Origin: Prochlorococcus sp. AG-412-J13
GTDB lineage: Bacteria > Cyanobacteriota > Cyanobacteriia > PCC-6307 > Cyanobiaceae
Length of the DNA stretch: 36,365 bases
Direction of reading: 5' to 3'
NCBI GenBank assembly: GCA_003214815.1
Contig: QCLE01000005.1
Location: 74,724 to 111,088 of the forward strand
Shown piece after piece: positions 18,178 to 27,191 of this stretch. Below the pieces are notes generated by a model. The model saw nothing but the letters and a program-made list of their open reading frames with translations, searched no databases and was not told where the DNA came from. Numbering within the stretch: the first letter of the stretch is position 1; every line of letters starts with the position of its first letter. Position numbers and translations under genes: made by a program.

Positions 18178-19002
18178 TTATCTATTTAATTTTCCGCTTA
18201 TTAGTCCTTCAAGATCTAAGCTTGTGCAATTAAATCCTAAATTAGAAAAATATTGAACTAAATCACTAAAATTATATTTGTTAAAAAAATGCTTTAATTC
18301 ATCTTGTGGAATCTCTATTCTTGCAGTTGAGCCTTGGCATCGAACTCTAACCTCCGATAATCCACCCTCTTTAAGGTATTCTTCTGCTTTCTCAACCATT
18401 TTTAGCCTCTCACTAGTTATTTCATGGCCATAAGGAAATCTTGATGATAAGCAAGGTTGAGCAGGTTTATCCCACCAAGGAAAACCTAATGCTCTTGAAA
18501 TATCTCTAATATCTTGTTTTGAGAATTTAAATTTAGCAAGGGGAGAGACAACCCCTGCTTGTTTTGAGGCTTGTATACCTGGTCTGTAATCTTTAAGATC
18601 ATCTAGATTGACTCCATCTAAAACAATCTTGTAATTAAGTTTTTTAGAGAGGTAGGTTGTATGTTTGTGAAGCTCTTTTTTGCATGCAAAGCACCTATCC
18701 TTGGGATTTTTACTGTAATTTGATTGGTCTAATTCAGATGTTTTAATTTCTATATGATTTACTCCAATCCATTTTGCTTGACTTCTTGCTTCTTCAAGAA
18801 GAGTATTGGCTAATGCAGGAGAAATACCAGTTATTGCAATTGCTTTGCTGCCTAATTGCTCAAATGCTAATGATGCTACTAATGTACTATCAACTCCTCC
18901 GGAATAAGCAATACAAACACTATCAAGATTCTTAATGTATCTTCTAATTGTATAAAGCTTTTCACTTTGTTCATCAGAGATAATTTCTAGTTGATTGAAC
19001 AT
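18178..19002 (-). CDS. larE: LarE-type ATP-dependent sacrificial sulfur transferase
   Basis: A PP-loop ATP pyrophosphatase of the LarE/adenine-nucleotide-hydrolase family. The PP-loop is AYSGGVDSTLVAS; a CFACKKEL segment lies where LarE has its catalytic Cys, followed by LDGVNLDDLKDYRPG and the C-terminal AQPCLSSRFPYG. LarE donates sulfur from its own Cys to pyridinium biscarboxylate to make the nickel-pincer cofactor of lactate racemase, but no larA, larB or larC is nearby, so the role here is open. I favour the ATG at 19002; an in-frame ATG at 19023 adds seven residues. Confidence 0.83.
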   Translation of the reverse strand: MFNQLEIISDEQSEKLYTIRRYIKNLDSVCIAYSGGVDSTLVASLAFEQLGSKAIAITGISPALANTLLEEARSQAKWIGVNHIEIKTSELDQSNYSKNPKDRCFACKKELHKHTTYLSKKLNYKIVLDGVNLDDLKDYRPGIQASKQAGVVSPLAKFKFSKQDIRDISRALGFPWWDKPAQPCLSSRFPYGHEITSERLKMVEKAEEYLKEGGLSEVRVRCQGSTARIEIPQDELKHFFNKYNFSDLVQYFSNLGFNCTSLDLEGLISGKLNR

Positions 19003-19110
19003 GCTAATTACTTTAAAATTCAAATTACCTATGATTAGGTTGAATTTATTATTAAATCTTTAATAATATTCTTATCTATATCTTAGATTAAATTTATTAA
19101 TTTTGTTCAA

Positions 19111-20271
19111 TTGACGAATACGAGAAGAAATAGAGGGATTGGAATTGTCACAGCAAGTGACAGTCAAGAGAGATCAAAAGGTCAATTACATATTTATGAT
19201 GGAGAGGGTAAGGGTAAAAGTCAGGCAGCTTTGGGAGTAGTTCTCAGGACAATAGGTTTAGGAATATGTGAAAAAAAACAATCAAGAGTTTTACTTCTAA
19301 GATTCTTAAAAGGTCCTGAAAGGCCATATGACGAGGATTCAGCTATAGAGGCTTTGCAAAGAGGCTTTCCACATTTAATTGACCATGTTAGGACAGGAAG
19401 ATCTGAATTCTTTACTGCTGACCAAGTGACAAAGTTTGATGTGGGTGAGGCTGAAAGAGGTTGGAATATTGCTAAAGGAGCAATTGCGAGTTCTCTTTAT
19501 TCTGTAGTTGTACTTGATGAATTGAACCCAGTTCTTGATTTAGGAATGCTTGATATCAATGAAGTAGTTGACTCTCTTCAAAATCGTCCAGATGGATTAG
19601 AAATAATTATTACTGGAAGGGCAGCCCCTCCCTCTTTGGTTAGAATATCTCAACTCCATTCAGAAATGAGACCACGTTTGACAGGAGGCTTATCAAAACT
19701 AACAAGGCAAAGTAGTTCTAGTGGTGGAATTGAGATTTACACAGGTGAAGGAAAGGGTAAATCAACAAGTGCACTTGGTAAGGCTCTTCAAGCTATCGGT
19801 AAAGGCATATCTCAAGATAAAAGTCATAGAGTTTTAATATTACAGTGGTTAAAAGGTGGGAATGGTTATACCGAAGATGCTGCCATAGAAGCTTTAAGAG
19901 AGAGTTACCCCCATTTAGTAGATCATCTTCGTTCAGGCAGAGATGCCATCGTATGGAGAGGTCAGCAACAACCAATTGATTATGTTGAGGCTGAAAGAGC
20001 ATGGGAAATTGCTAAAGCTGCTATTTTGTCAGGTTTGTATAAAACGATTATTTTAGATGAATTGAATCCAACTGTTGATTTAGAGCTGCTACCTGTGGAA
20101 TCAATACATCAAACGCTCTTAAAAAAACCAGCAGACACAGAAGTTGTCATTACTGGGAGGTGTAAAAATGAACCTTCATACTTTGAACTCGCTGATGTCT
20201 ATTCTGAAATGGTTTGTCATAAGCATTATGCAAATGTTGGAGTTGATTTGAAAAGAGGGGTAGATTACTAA
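19111..20271 (+). CDS. cobO: Tandem two-domain cob(I)alamin/cobyrinate adenosyltransferase (CobO/BtuR family)
   Basis: A 386-residue protein made of two similar halves. Each has a P-loop GEGKGKS (residues 31-37 and 212-218), then LLxxLKG, an EDxAIEALxxxxPHLxDHxRxGR segment, a VxLDELNPxxDL motif and an ITGRxxPx end. BtuR/CobO attaches the 5'-deoxyadenosyl group to cobalt in cobalamin synthesis or salvage, normally as a single-domain protein of about 200 residues. Both P-loops look intact, so both halves may bind ATP. The start is a TTG at 19111. I recall this fused form from picocyanobacteria; it may act as an intramolecular dimer. Confidence 0.9.
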   Translation: MTNTRRNRGIGIVTASDSQERSKGQLHIYDGEGKGKSQAALGVVLRTIGLGICEKKQSRVLLLRFLKGPERPYDEDSAIEALQRGFPHLIDHVRTGRSEFFTADQVTKFDVGEAERGWNIAKGAIASSLYSVVVLDELNPVLDLGMLDINEVVDSLQNRPDGLEIIITGRAAPPSLVRISQLHSEMRPRLTGGLSKLTRQSSSSGGIEIYTGEGKGKSTSALGKALQAIGKGISQDKSHRVLILQWLKGGNGYTEDAAIEALRESYPHLVDHLRSGRDAIVWRGQQQPIDYVEAERAWEIAKAAILSGLYKTIILDELNPTVDLELLPVESIHQTLLKKPADTEVVITGRCKNEPSYFELADVYSEMVCHKHYANVGVDLKRGVDY

Positions 20272-20286
20272 ATATTCTTAAAATTA

Positions 20287-21432
20287 TTAATTACACAATA
20301 TTTCTTTTACCTTTTCAATGCCGCCTTCAATTGATCTTGACTTAATTTTGAATTGAGACAAGATTCTTGACGCTTTTACAGAACGTTTCCCAGATTTACA
20401 TATAGTGAAAACCTCTTTACTTAAACTTTCTTTTTGAATAAATTTGAAGTCAGATTCTTGTTTTAAATGACTTAAGGGAATTGATATAGATCCCTCAATT
20501 GAATAAGTAGAAAATTCTTCATTTTCTCTAACATCAATTACGAGAATTTTGTTGGGTTTTGCTTTGTATAAACTATTAAATGCATTTGCATTAATACTAT
20601 TGATTTCATTATTTTTCTCACAATATTCATCGATATTATAAAACCTCTCAAACTGAGACAGATTTTTTATTCGTTTATTTAACTCATCACTTTTAAGATG
20701 TAATTTTTTCATATTCATATTGAATAAATCAAAAATTAAAATCTTCCCATCTAAAATTTCACCTTTTTTCAAAATGATTTTGATAATTTCATTAACCTGA
20801 AGAATTCCTATTAAACCTGTTGAAATACCTACAACCCCGTATTCTGCACAACTAGGAGTAGCATTTTTTGAAGGTGATTCAGGAAGTAAGTCTCTCAAAT
20901 TAGGACTATTTTTATATAAATTGAAAACACTCACTTGCCCTTCAAATCCTTGTACACTTCCAAAGACTAGGGGTTTATGTAATATCAGGCATGAATCATT
21001 TATTAAATATCTTGTGCCAAAGTTATCCGAGCAATCACAAATAACATCAAACTCCTTTATTAATTCAAGAGCATTTTTAGGATTAATTCTCTCTGAAAAG
21101 GTTAATATTTCACAATTAGGATTTAATTTTTTAAGTCTTTCCCTGGCAGAATCAATTTTAAGATTACCAATAGTACTTGTTTCATGAATTATCTGTCTCT
21201 GGAGATTCGACTTTTCAACTTGATCGTTATCAACTATTCCAATTCTCCCAATTCCTGCTGCAGCTAGATAAAGCAAAACGGAAGACCCAAGGCCACCTGC
21301 TCCAATGCATAATACTGAGCTGTTTTTAAGATCTAGTTGTCCCTCATAACCAATCTCTTTGAGGGTTAAATGCTTTTGATATCTTTCTTCTTCATCAGAG
21401 CTTAAGAAATTAAATTTGATATCTTTGGACAT
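20287..21432 (-). CDS. moeB: ThiF/MoeB-family adenylyltransferase fused to a rhodanese domain
   Basis: A 381-residue protein. The N-terminal part (about residues 10-250) is an E1-like adenylating domain with GAGGLGSSVLLYLAAAGIGRIGIVDND, followed by VCDCSDNFGTRYLIND (the Asp that chelates Mg-ATP) and PSCAEYGVVG. The C-terminal part (about 275-380) is a rhodanese domain whose active loop is CKSGKRS. Such fusions activate and sulfurate the C-terminus of MoaD/ThiS-type carriers. The CxxC zinc sites seen in many MoeB proteins are not evident. It converges with cobO, 15 bp away. Whether it serves molybdopterin or thiamin cannot be decided from the window. Confidence 0.87.
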   Translation of the reverse strand: MSKDIKFNFLSSDEEERYQKHLTLKEIGYEGQLDLKNSSVLCIGAGGLGSSVLLYLAAAGIGRIGIVDNDQVEKSNLQRQIIHETSTIGNLKIDSARERLKKLNPNCEILTFSERINPKNALELIKEFDVICDCSDNFGTRYLINDSCLILHKPLVFGSVQGFEGQVSVFNLYKNSPNLRDLLPESPSKNATPSCAEYGVVGISTGLIGILQVNEIIKIILKKGEILDGKILIFDLFNMNMKKLHLKSDELNKRIKNLSQFERFYNIDEYCEKNNEINSINANAFNSLYKAKPNKILVIDVRENEEFSTYSIEGSISIPLSHLKQESDFKFIQKESLSKEVFTICKSGKRSVKASRILSQFKIKSRSIEGGIEKVKEILCN

Positions 21433-21673
21433 TTCGATTCTTTAATTTTTGCGAGCTAAACTATGAAAATATAATAATTAAAAAAAATTTTTATCTTTTT
21501 GTATTTTTGCTATTTATGAGATTTTTTAATATTTTTGTTAGAAGTAGGTAATATTGTGAAGTTTTTATAAAACATTTTTAAGGTGAATTATCTTTAAAAT
21601 CTATTCATAGCAGTGTATCTTGAAAATATAGAATGTTTCGGTTAGGAATTTTGCACAACAAAAAGGTAGTCAA

Positions 21674-21698
21674 CAGACGATTTTTCCGATACCGTCTG
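21674..21698 (+). promoter_or_regulatory. Hairpin and AT-rich promoter region upstream of the CAAD gene
   Basis: The 292-bp gap between the divergent MoeB and CAAD genes holds no coding frame I can support. It contains a perfect 6-bp inverted repeat, CAGACG (21674-21679) and CGTCTG (21693-21698), then TATATAAA at about 21703, which could be a -10 region for a short leader starting near 21715. The hairpin could be an operator, the end of an unannotated small RNA, or chance. Confidence 0.3.
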
Positions 21699-21724
21699 GT
21701 TCATATATAAAATTTGCAGTCTGA

Positions 21725-22096
21725 ATGTTCATGAGTGACAACACTTCCGAGTCAAATCAAGACTCCGGCTCCGATACAAGCTCAGATACTAAAAGCTTTT
21801 CAGAAAAGTATTCTGATGTAATGGGAAAAGTCAACCAAACTCTTGGAAATGTTGATTGGACCCAAATGGGAAAATACGGTAAAGCAGCAGGAATAATTGC
21901 TGTTGTGATTATCGCCCAAATAATAATTAAAGTTGTTATTGACACGATAAACTTTTTCCCAATTCTTCCAGGTTTACTAGAACTACTAGGAGTTGTAGTT
22001 GTTGGCCAATGGAGTTGGCAAAATCTTCGGACTAGTGAAAATCGTGAAGCAGTTATAGAAAAAGTTCAAAATCTTAAAAAGACTTATTTAGGTTAG
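21725..22096 (+). CDS. CAAD/CurT-like thylakoid membrane protein
   Basis: A 123-residue protein (117 or so if the ATG at 21731 is used). An acidic Ser/Asp-rich N-terminus is followed by an amphipathic helix (TQMGKYGKAAG), two close membrane segments around residues 55-95 (IIAVVIIAQIIIKVVIDT and the PILPGLLELLGVVVVGQW part), then WSWQNLRTSENREAVIEK. This layout is the CAAD domain. Cyanobacterial CAAD/CurT proteins sit in thylakoids and shape membrane curvature; similar domains are appended to some aminoacyl-tRNA synthetases. The role here is inferred from layout. Likely start 21725; the second in-frame ATG gives MSDN. Confidence 0.82.
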   Translation: MFMSDNTSESNQDSGSDTSSDTKSFSEKYSDVMGKVNQTLGNVDWTQMGKYGKAAGIIAVVIIAQIIIKVVIDTINFFPILPGLLELLGVVVVGQWSWQNLRTSENREAVIEKVQNLKKTYLG

Positions 22097-22103
22097 TTAA
22101 AGA

Positions 22104-22982
22104 TTACATATTGAGTATTGCTTTTACATAATCTTTAACTTGTTTAAAGTACGTTTCTCCAAACATATTGGCATGATTCAATATGTGATAAAAATTATAA
22201 ATAATAATTCTTTTTTCAAATCCGTTTTTTCTAGGAAAAATTCTATGATACTCTTCATAAAATTCTTTTCTAAAACCTCCAAATAGTTTTGTCATAGCTA
22301 TATCTACTTCATTATCTGCCCACCAAGATGCTGGGTCAAATATAATTCCCTTTCCACTTTTGTCTATTCCAGCATTTCCTGACCATAAATCACCATGAAC
22401 AAGAGCATTTATTGGTTTATGATTCAGCAATTCTGATTTAATTTTTTCTTTAACTTTATTTATAGTTTCTTTCTCTAAAATCTTCGATTTAAGCATTAAT
22501 AATTGAGGTATTATCCGTAAGTTTAAAAAACAATCTACCCAATTTTCTTCCCAGCCTTTCTTCTGATTTGTGGTTCCGATAAAACCCTCAACAGGAAAAC
22601 CAAACGTTTTTGGATTAGATTCAGCTGATTTTAAGTGCATTTCTCCTAAACCTTTTCCAAGCTTTTTTTGGTCAAAGTTTTGCATAGCTATCCATTCAAT
22701 TAAAAGAATCTCTATATTATTTATATTTTTATATGCAATAACTTCAGGAATAACTAAGTTTTCTTGATTAACATACTTTCTCAAATTTTGAAGACAATAT
22801 TTTTCATATTCAAGAAATTTTATGTTTTTAACGTTTTTTTTAAGGAATAATTTTTTGTTTGAGAATTCTATTTTCCAGGCACTATGAATATCACCCCCAT
22901 GCACTTGTTCAATACTTTTTGGATAGGTTTCACCTAATTCATCACAAATTTCGTTAACTTCAATGGGGGATAATTTTTGCAT
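22104..22982 (-). CDS. Fructosamine/ketosamine-3-kinase family protein
   Basis: A 292-residue protein with the APH-like kinase fold used by fructosamine kinases, which phosphorylate sugar adducts on protein lysines. Landmarks are the early HGGDIHSAWKI (in place of the Gly-rich loop), LKKN (Lys), GLGEMHL, GFIGTTNQKKGWEENWVDCF, the catalytic LVHGDLWSGNAG and FDPASWWADNEVDIAMT. All key residues look intact. I place the start at 22982 (MQKLSPIE); an earlier ATG at 23057 would overlap the crtD coding region. The starts of this gene and crtD are then only five bases apart on opposite strands. Confidence 0.85.
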   Translation of the reverse strand: MQKLSPIEVNEICDELGETYPKSIEQVHGGDIHSAWKIEFSNKKLFLKKNVKNIKFLEYEKYCLQNLRKYVNQENLVIPEVIAYKNINNIEILLIEWIAMQNFDQKKLGKGLGEMHLKSAESNPKTFGFPVEGFIGTTNQKKGWEENWVDCFLNLRIIPQLLMLKSKILEKETINKVKEKIKSELLNHKPINALVHGDLWSGNAGIDKSGKGIIFDPASWWADNEVDIAMTKLFGGFRKEFYEEYHRIFPRKNGFEKRIIIYNFYHILNHANMFGETYFKQVKDYVKAILNM

Positions 22983-22987
22983 TTTCA

Positions 22988-24493
22988 ATGAGAAAGTCCG
23001 AAGTTGTTGTTGTTGGAGCAGGTATAGCAGGACTAACTTCTGCAGCAATTTTATCAAAACAAGGTTTATCAGTGACTTTAATCGAATCTCATACTCAATC
23101 AGGAGGATGTGCCGGTACTTTTAAAAGAAAGAATTATATTTTTGATGTTGGTGCAACTCAAGTTGCGGGTTTAGAGAAAGGAGGAATACATTCTAGAATT
23201 TTTAAGTTTTTAGATATTCCATCTCCTGAAGCCACAATTTTAGACCCTGCTTGCATTGTTGATTTACATGATGGTGGTAAGCCTATTCCTATTTGGTATG
23301 AAAAAAGTAAATGGATTAGAGAACAAGAAATGCAGTTTCCTGGGAGTAGGAGATTTTGGAAACTTTGTACTCTCATTCATCAAAGTAATTGGATATTTGC
23401 TAACAATAATCCTGTACTACCAATAAGTAATTTTTGGGATTTTTCTCAACTTCTTAAAGCACTAGTACCGTCAAATCTCGTCACAGGTATCTTACTTAAA
23501 TCTACTATTTTTGATTTATTGCGGATATGTGGATTATCCAAGAATGAGCGCTTGATAAAATTCTTAAATCTTCAATTAAAACTTTATTCTCAAGAGGACG
23601 TTTATAATACAGCCGCACTATATGGATCTACTGTTCTTCAGATGTGTCAACAGCCACATGGTTTGTGGCATCTTAAAAAATCTATGCAGTCTTTAAGTGA
23701 AGCACTAGAAAGTTCATTGAGTAAAACTGGAGTTAATCTAATTTTTGGACAAAAAGTTAATTCTATAAATTTTGATGACGTAAATATGTGTTGGAAAGTA
23801 TCTGCTAATTCGAAAAAAAATTCTTTTATTTACCAAGGAAAAGATTTGATTTATACAGCGCCTCCTCAATCTTTGCTCAAGCATTTGAAAGATCCTTTAA
23901 AAAGAAAACAAAGTTATAAAAATCGACTTAATAATTTGCCTGATCCCAGTGGAGCTCTAGTTTTTTATTCAGCATTAAAAAAAGAACATATTAAAAAAAC
24001 TTCCTCCAATCATTATCAATTTGTTTCTAATGAATTTGGTTCTCTATTTGTATCAATTAGTGATGACGGTGATGGAAGAGCACCGAAAGGTGAGGTTACT
24101 TTAATAGCGAGTATTTTTACTAAGACTAAAGATTGGTTTGATCTAGATAAACAAATTTACTTAAAGAAGAAAAAGGATTTCATGAAAAAAATATCGTTTG
24201 AATTGGAAAATCTATTTGATATTGATCCTGAAAATTGGCTACATAGGGAATTAGCGACCCCATTGGGATTTGAAAAATGGACTAATAGACCTAATGGAAT
24301 AGTTGGTGGGCTTGGTCAAAATCCAGATATTTTTGGTTTATTTGGATTATCAAGTAGAACTCCTTTTGAAGGTTTATGGCTATGTGGAGATTCGATTTAT
24401 CCAGGAGAGGGGACTGCAGGTGTTAGTCAGTCTGCATTAATGGTTTCAAGGCAAATTTTAGCTTCCAAAGGTATAGAAAATTTTACTTTATAA
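22988..24493 (+). CDS. crtD: Carotenoid C-3',4' desaturase-like FAD oxidoreductase
   Basis: A 501-residue protein with the N-terminal FAD motif VVVVGAGIAGLTSAAIL and a C-terminal FAD-binding part WLCGDSIYPGEGTAGVSQSAL. The FDVGATQVAGLEKGGIHSRIF segment and LNLQLKLYSQEDVYNTAALYGS recall cyanobacterial CrtD (myxol-type C-3',4' desaturase) more than CrtH, the prolycopene isomerase. Members act at the membrane on carotenes. The substrate in this organism is unclear, since marine Prochlorococcus mainly accumulate zeaxanthin and alpha-/beta-carotene. Its 3' end overlaps the convergent tyrA by 11 bp. Confidence 0.78.
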   Translation: MRKSEVVVVGAGIAGLTSAAILSKQGLSVTLIESHTQSGGCAGTFKRKNYIFDVGATQVAGLEKGGIHSRIFKFLDIPSPEATILDPACIVDLHDGGKPIPIWYEKSKWIREQEMQFPGSRRFWKLCTLIHQSNWIFANNNPVLPISNFWDFSQLLKALVPSNLVTGILLKSTIFDLLRICGLSKNERLIKFLNLQLKLYSQEDVYNTAALYGSTVLQMCQQPHGLWHLKKSMQSLSEALESSLSKTGVNLIFGQKVNSINFDDVNMCWKVSANSKKNSFIYQGKDLIYTAPPQSLLKHLKDPLKRKQSYKNRLNNLPDPSGALVFYSALKKEHIKKTSSNHYQFVSNEFGSLFVSISDDGDGRAPKGEVTLIASIFTKTKDWFDLDKQIYLKKKKDFMKKISFELENLFDIDPENWLHRELATPLGFEKWTNRPNGIVGGLGQNPDIFGLFGLSSRTPFEGLWLCGDSIYPGEGTAGVSQSALMVSRQILASKGIENFTL

Positions 24494-25322
24494 AATTTTG
24501 TCTGATTTCTTTTGCTTCAGCAAGTTTGTTAGAAAGTAACTGCCAATTTTTTTCTTTAATAAGAAATTCCAATGTATTCAACTTATTTTTAAAATTATTT
24601 ATGGCATTTAAAACATTAATCTGATTATTAATAGCTAAATCTAAACCTAGTTGCTCATTGCCAACGCCAACTCTCGAAGTATCAGCAAATCCTGTAGCAG
24701 CCAATTTTTGCGTGAGATCTAATAAAGATTTATTATTTTTTGTATGCGCAGTTTCAATAAGAGCAGAAGCTAAAAATATAGGCAAATGAGAAATTAGAGA
24801 TACTGCTTCATCATGCTCTTTTGGCGAAGCTTGACAAATTTCACAATCCATTGATTTTATTAGCTTGGAAATAGTCCTGACTGCCTTAAAATCACTTTTT
24901 TGCGTTGGGGTAATAATCCATTTTGCATTTTTAAAAAGACCCTCAAAACCTGAATCAACTCCTTTTTTCTCTGTTCCTGCCATTGGATGAGATCCAATAA
25001 ATAGAGGATGTAATTTTTCCCATGTATTGACAATTGGTTCTTTAACAGAGCCTACATCAGTTAGTATTGTTTGCTGAGGTATTGATACTACTAATCGTTG
25101 AGACGGGCTGATCAAATCTTTGATAGGCAATGCCAAAATTATTAGCTCACATTTCTTTAATAAGCTCAGATCACAGCTAACAAAATTTGCAAGTTTTTTA
25201 TCCTTAGCTTTTTTTTCATTAAATTCATTATTTGCTATTCCATAAATTGTATGGTTTAGACTTTGGAGTTTTAATCCTAAAGAACCGCCAATTAAACCTA
25301 ATCCTACTATTCCAATTTTCAT
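24483..25322 (-). CDS. tyrA: Prephenate/arogenate dehydrogenase
   Basis: A 279-residue NAD(P)-dependent oxidative decarboxylase on the tyrosine branch. It has the Rossmann GLGLIGGSLGLKL at residues 6-18, ILALPIKD, the TDVGSVKEPI motif, and the substrate-binding segment FIGSHPMAGTEKKGVD with the catalytic His, then the C-terminal ATGFADTSRVG helical domain. Cyanobacterial members usually prefer arogenate and NADP, but the sequence alone does not settle this. Its 3' end overlaps crtD; its 5' end is 95 bp from the divergent helicase-like gene. Confidence 0.93.
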   Translation of the reverse strand: MKIGIVGLGLIGGSLGLKLQSLNHTIYGIANNEFNEKKAKDKKLANFVSCDLSLLKKCELIILALPIKDLISPSQRLVVSIPQQTILTDVGSVKEPIVNTWEKLHPLFIGSHPMAGTEKKGVDSGFEGLFKNAKWIITPTQKSDFKAVRTISKLIKSMDCEICQASPKEHDEAVSLISHLPIFLASALIETAHTKNNKSLLDLTQKLAATGFADTSRVGVGNEQLGLDLAINNQINVLNAINNFKNKLNTLEFLIKEKNWQLLSNKLAEAKEIRQNFIK

Positions 25323-25417
25323 AGATTGATTAATTCAAGACCCTCTTATATTGATACCAATTTTTTGTATATTAGGTTCATAAATTTTTTTTGTATTTGA
25401 AATTAAATTAATTATAA

Positions 25418-26866
25418 ATGCTTGAAATTTTAAGTCATCAATATTTGAAAAATTTTTTGAGAGATCAAAGTATTAGTTGGGAACACATATATTCTTTTGG
25501 GAGGATAATTTCGAAATGTATTGAAAATGATTCTACATATTTAATTAATTCAGAAATTTTCTCTAGCTATGATTGGTTACCTCCAATTTTGATTTCTCTA
25601 TTTTTAAAGGAAGAGGATTCAACTTTTATTTTATCTAAAGAAAAAATTCAATTTATAAGCCAATTTCAGATTGATTTATTGAAAAATTTAGGTTTTAATT
25701 TTATTTTGAAAAATGATCAACTTATTTTTGCAAATCATAATATTCGCTTGATAACAATCCAAAATTTACTTAACGATCCCAATTCTTGTAATCTTAGAAA
25801 TCACCGAATAGTTTATTCTGGAATTGAGGATATAAAAGAGGATTTAAGAAATCATTTTAGAATTTCTTTACTTAAAAAGGATTGGACAAAAAATTTTAAA
25901 GAATTTGAATTAATCAATCAAAAATTTATAAAAGTATATGATTCGTTGAAGAAAAAGTTCTTCATGAGAAAGGTCTTAGGAAATAGTTATATCAATTTAA
26001 ATGAAAAAGAAATTAGTTTCTTTTCAAACTTTTTTTATGAAAATTCTTTTTTTTCTGATAAATTTTTAAGCGTTAACAAAGCATTATCTCAAGGCTGGGC
26101 ATGCTGGGTAAAGTTAAACGATACAAATTTAGATTGGAATTTGTATTTGCAGCCAATAGATGAACTTTCTCAAATTAAGGATTTTTTTTCAAATAATAAA
26201 TTTGTTTTTTTATCAGCATTGAGAAAAGATAATTTCTTCCAAATGTATTTTAAAAAGCACAGTTTAAATATTGACTTGGTTATCAATTTTAAAAGTAATT
26301 TTGAAGAGAAAAAGATTCCATTATATATACCCTCTAAACAGTTGCTTCCTAATAATCCTCTTTTTACCAATTCAATCTTGGATAAATGCAAAAAGTTAAT
26401 ACTTTTTAGAAATGGTTTAACTTTAGTTTTGTCTGATGATATTGATTTAAAAACTAACCTAGCTACAGAATTAGCTTCTCAGTACGGGAATAGGGTATTG
26501 CTAGAGACAATCCCCTCTGGTAAAGATGAAATCCTTTGTTCTAGTTTTGACTGGTGGATTATGAATTCTTATTTAATTCAAATTCCAGAACAAATTATCA
26601 TTCCTTTACTTCCGATTCCGAATATGTCAGAACCTATTAATGCAATAACAGTCTCTCATAAAAAGAAGCTTTCTCAAGATTGGTTTAGAGACTTCTTTCT
26701 TCCTCAAGCTAGAGTAAAACTTGAAAGATCTATTTCTCCTTTAAGAAGAAATTCAGGTAAGTTAATAATTTTAGATGGGAGAGCAAATAAAAGAAGCTGG
26801 GGAAGATTACTTTTGCAAAACATTCAACCCTCAAAACAAATTAACTACATACTACCTTTTGATTAG
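25418..26866 (+). CDS. DinG-like helicase homologue without Walker motifs
   Basis: A 482-residue protein. Its C-terminal third resembles the second RecA-like domain of DinG/XPD helicases (DWFRDFFLPQARVKLERSISPLRRNSGKLIILDGR and KRSWGRLLLQNIQP; compare the family's arginine-rich motif VI). The N-terminal part has no GxGKT/S and no DEAH box, so ATP hydrolysis in the usual way seems impossible. It is very Lys/Asn/Phe-rich. I recall similar reduced helicases in picocyanobacteria at this locus. It may be a structural or partner protein. Frames are intact, so this is degeneration at the protein level, not a pseudogene in the simple sense. Confidence 0.68.
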   Translation: MLEILSHQYLKNFLRDQSISWEHIYSFGRIISKCIENDSTYLINSEIFSSYDWLPPILISLFLKEEDSTFILSKEKIQFISQFQIDLLKNLGFNFILKNDQLIFANHNIRLITIQNLLNDPNSCNLRNHRIVYSGIEDIKEDLRNHFRISLLKKDWTKNFKEFELINQKFIKVYDSLKKKFFMRKVLGNSYINLNEKEISFFSNFFYENSFFSDKFLSVNKALSQGWACWVKLNDTNLDWNLYLQPIDELSQIKDFFSNNKFVFLSALRKDNFFQMYFKKHSLNIDLVINFKSNFEEKKIPLYIPSKQLLPNNPLFTNSILDKCKKLILFRNGLTLVLSDDIDLKTNLATELASQYGNRVLLETIPSGKDEILCSSFDWWIMNSYLIQIPEQIIIPLLPIPNMSEPINAITVSHKKKLSQDWFRDFFLPQARVKLERSISPLRRNSGKLIILDGRANKRSWGRLLLQNIQPSKQINYILPFD

Positions 26867-26895
26867 GTTATGATTTTGTAAATAACTAAAGAAAC

Positions 26896-27141
26896 ATGGG
26901 AGAAGCAAAAAGACGTAAAACACTTGGGTTGCCTCCAAAAGTAAATAATACTAAAAATAGGTTTGATGAGTCTCCAAGATTATTTGAATGGCTTCCCTTA
27001 ACAATCAATCAGAGAGATAGCCTAATTAAATTCAGTATTAAGGCCAGTTGGTTTGGAATCGGAGGGTTAGTAATCTTATGGATTGTAGTGAGATTTATAG
27101 GCCCTGCTGCTGGGTGGTGGACTCTGGCTGATTCTTTATAA
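26896..27141 (+). CDS. DUF2839 small membrane protein
   Basis: An 81-residue protein with an MGEAKRRKTLGLPP start, typical of this cyanobacterial family, a Thr/Asn-rich Pro-poor middle, and one membrane segment near residues 52-68 (FGIGGLVILWIVVRFIG) ending in PAAGWWTLADSL. The function is unknown. It follows the helicase-like gene by 29 bp on the same strand. It is the last ordinary core gene before the small-gene region and the island. Confidence 0.85.
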   Translation: MGEAKRRKTLGLPPKVNNTKNRFDESPRLFEWLPLTINQRDSLIKFSIKASWFGIGGLVILWIVVRFIGPAAGWWTLADSL

Positions 27142-27191
27142 AGGGTAGCCTCTTTTTTTCTAAATTTAAAACCTAGTGATATTAGGGATTT

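Noticed and set aside
20272-20310. Terminator between cobO and moeB
   Set aside because: The AAATATT/AATATTT arms are far apart (over 20 bases) and purely A/T.
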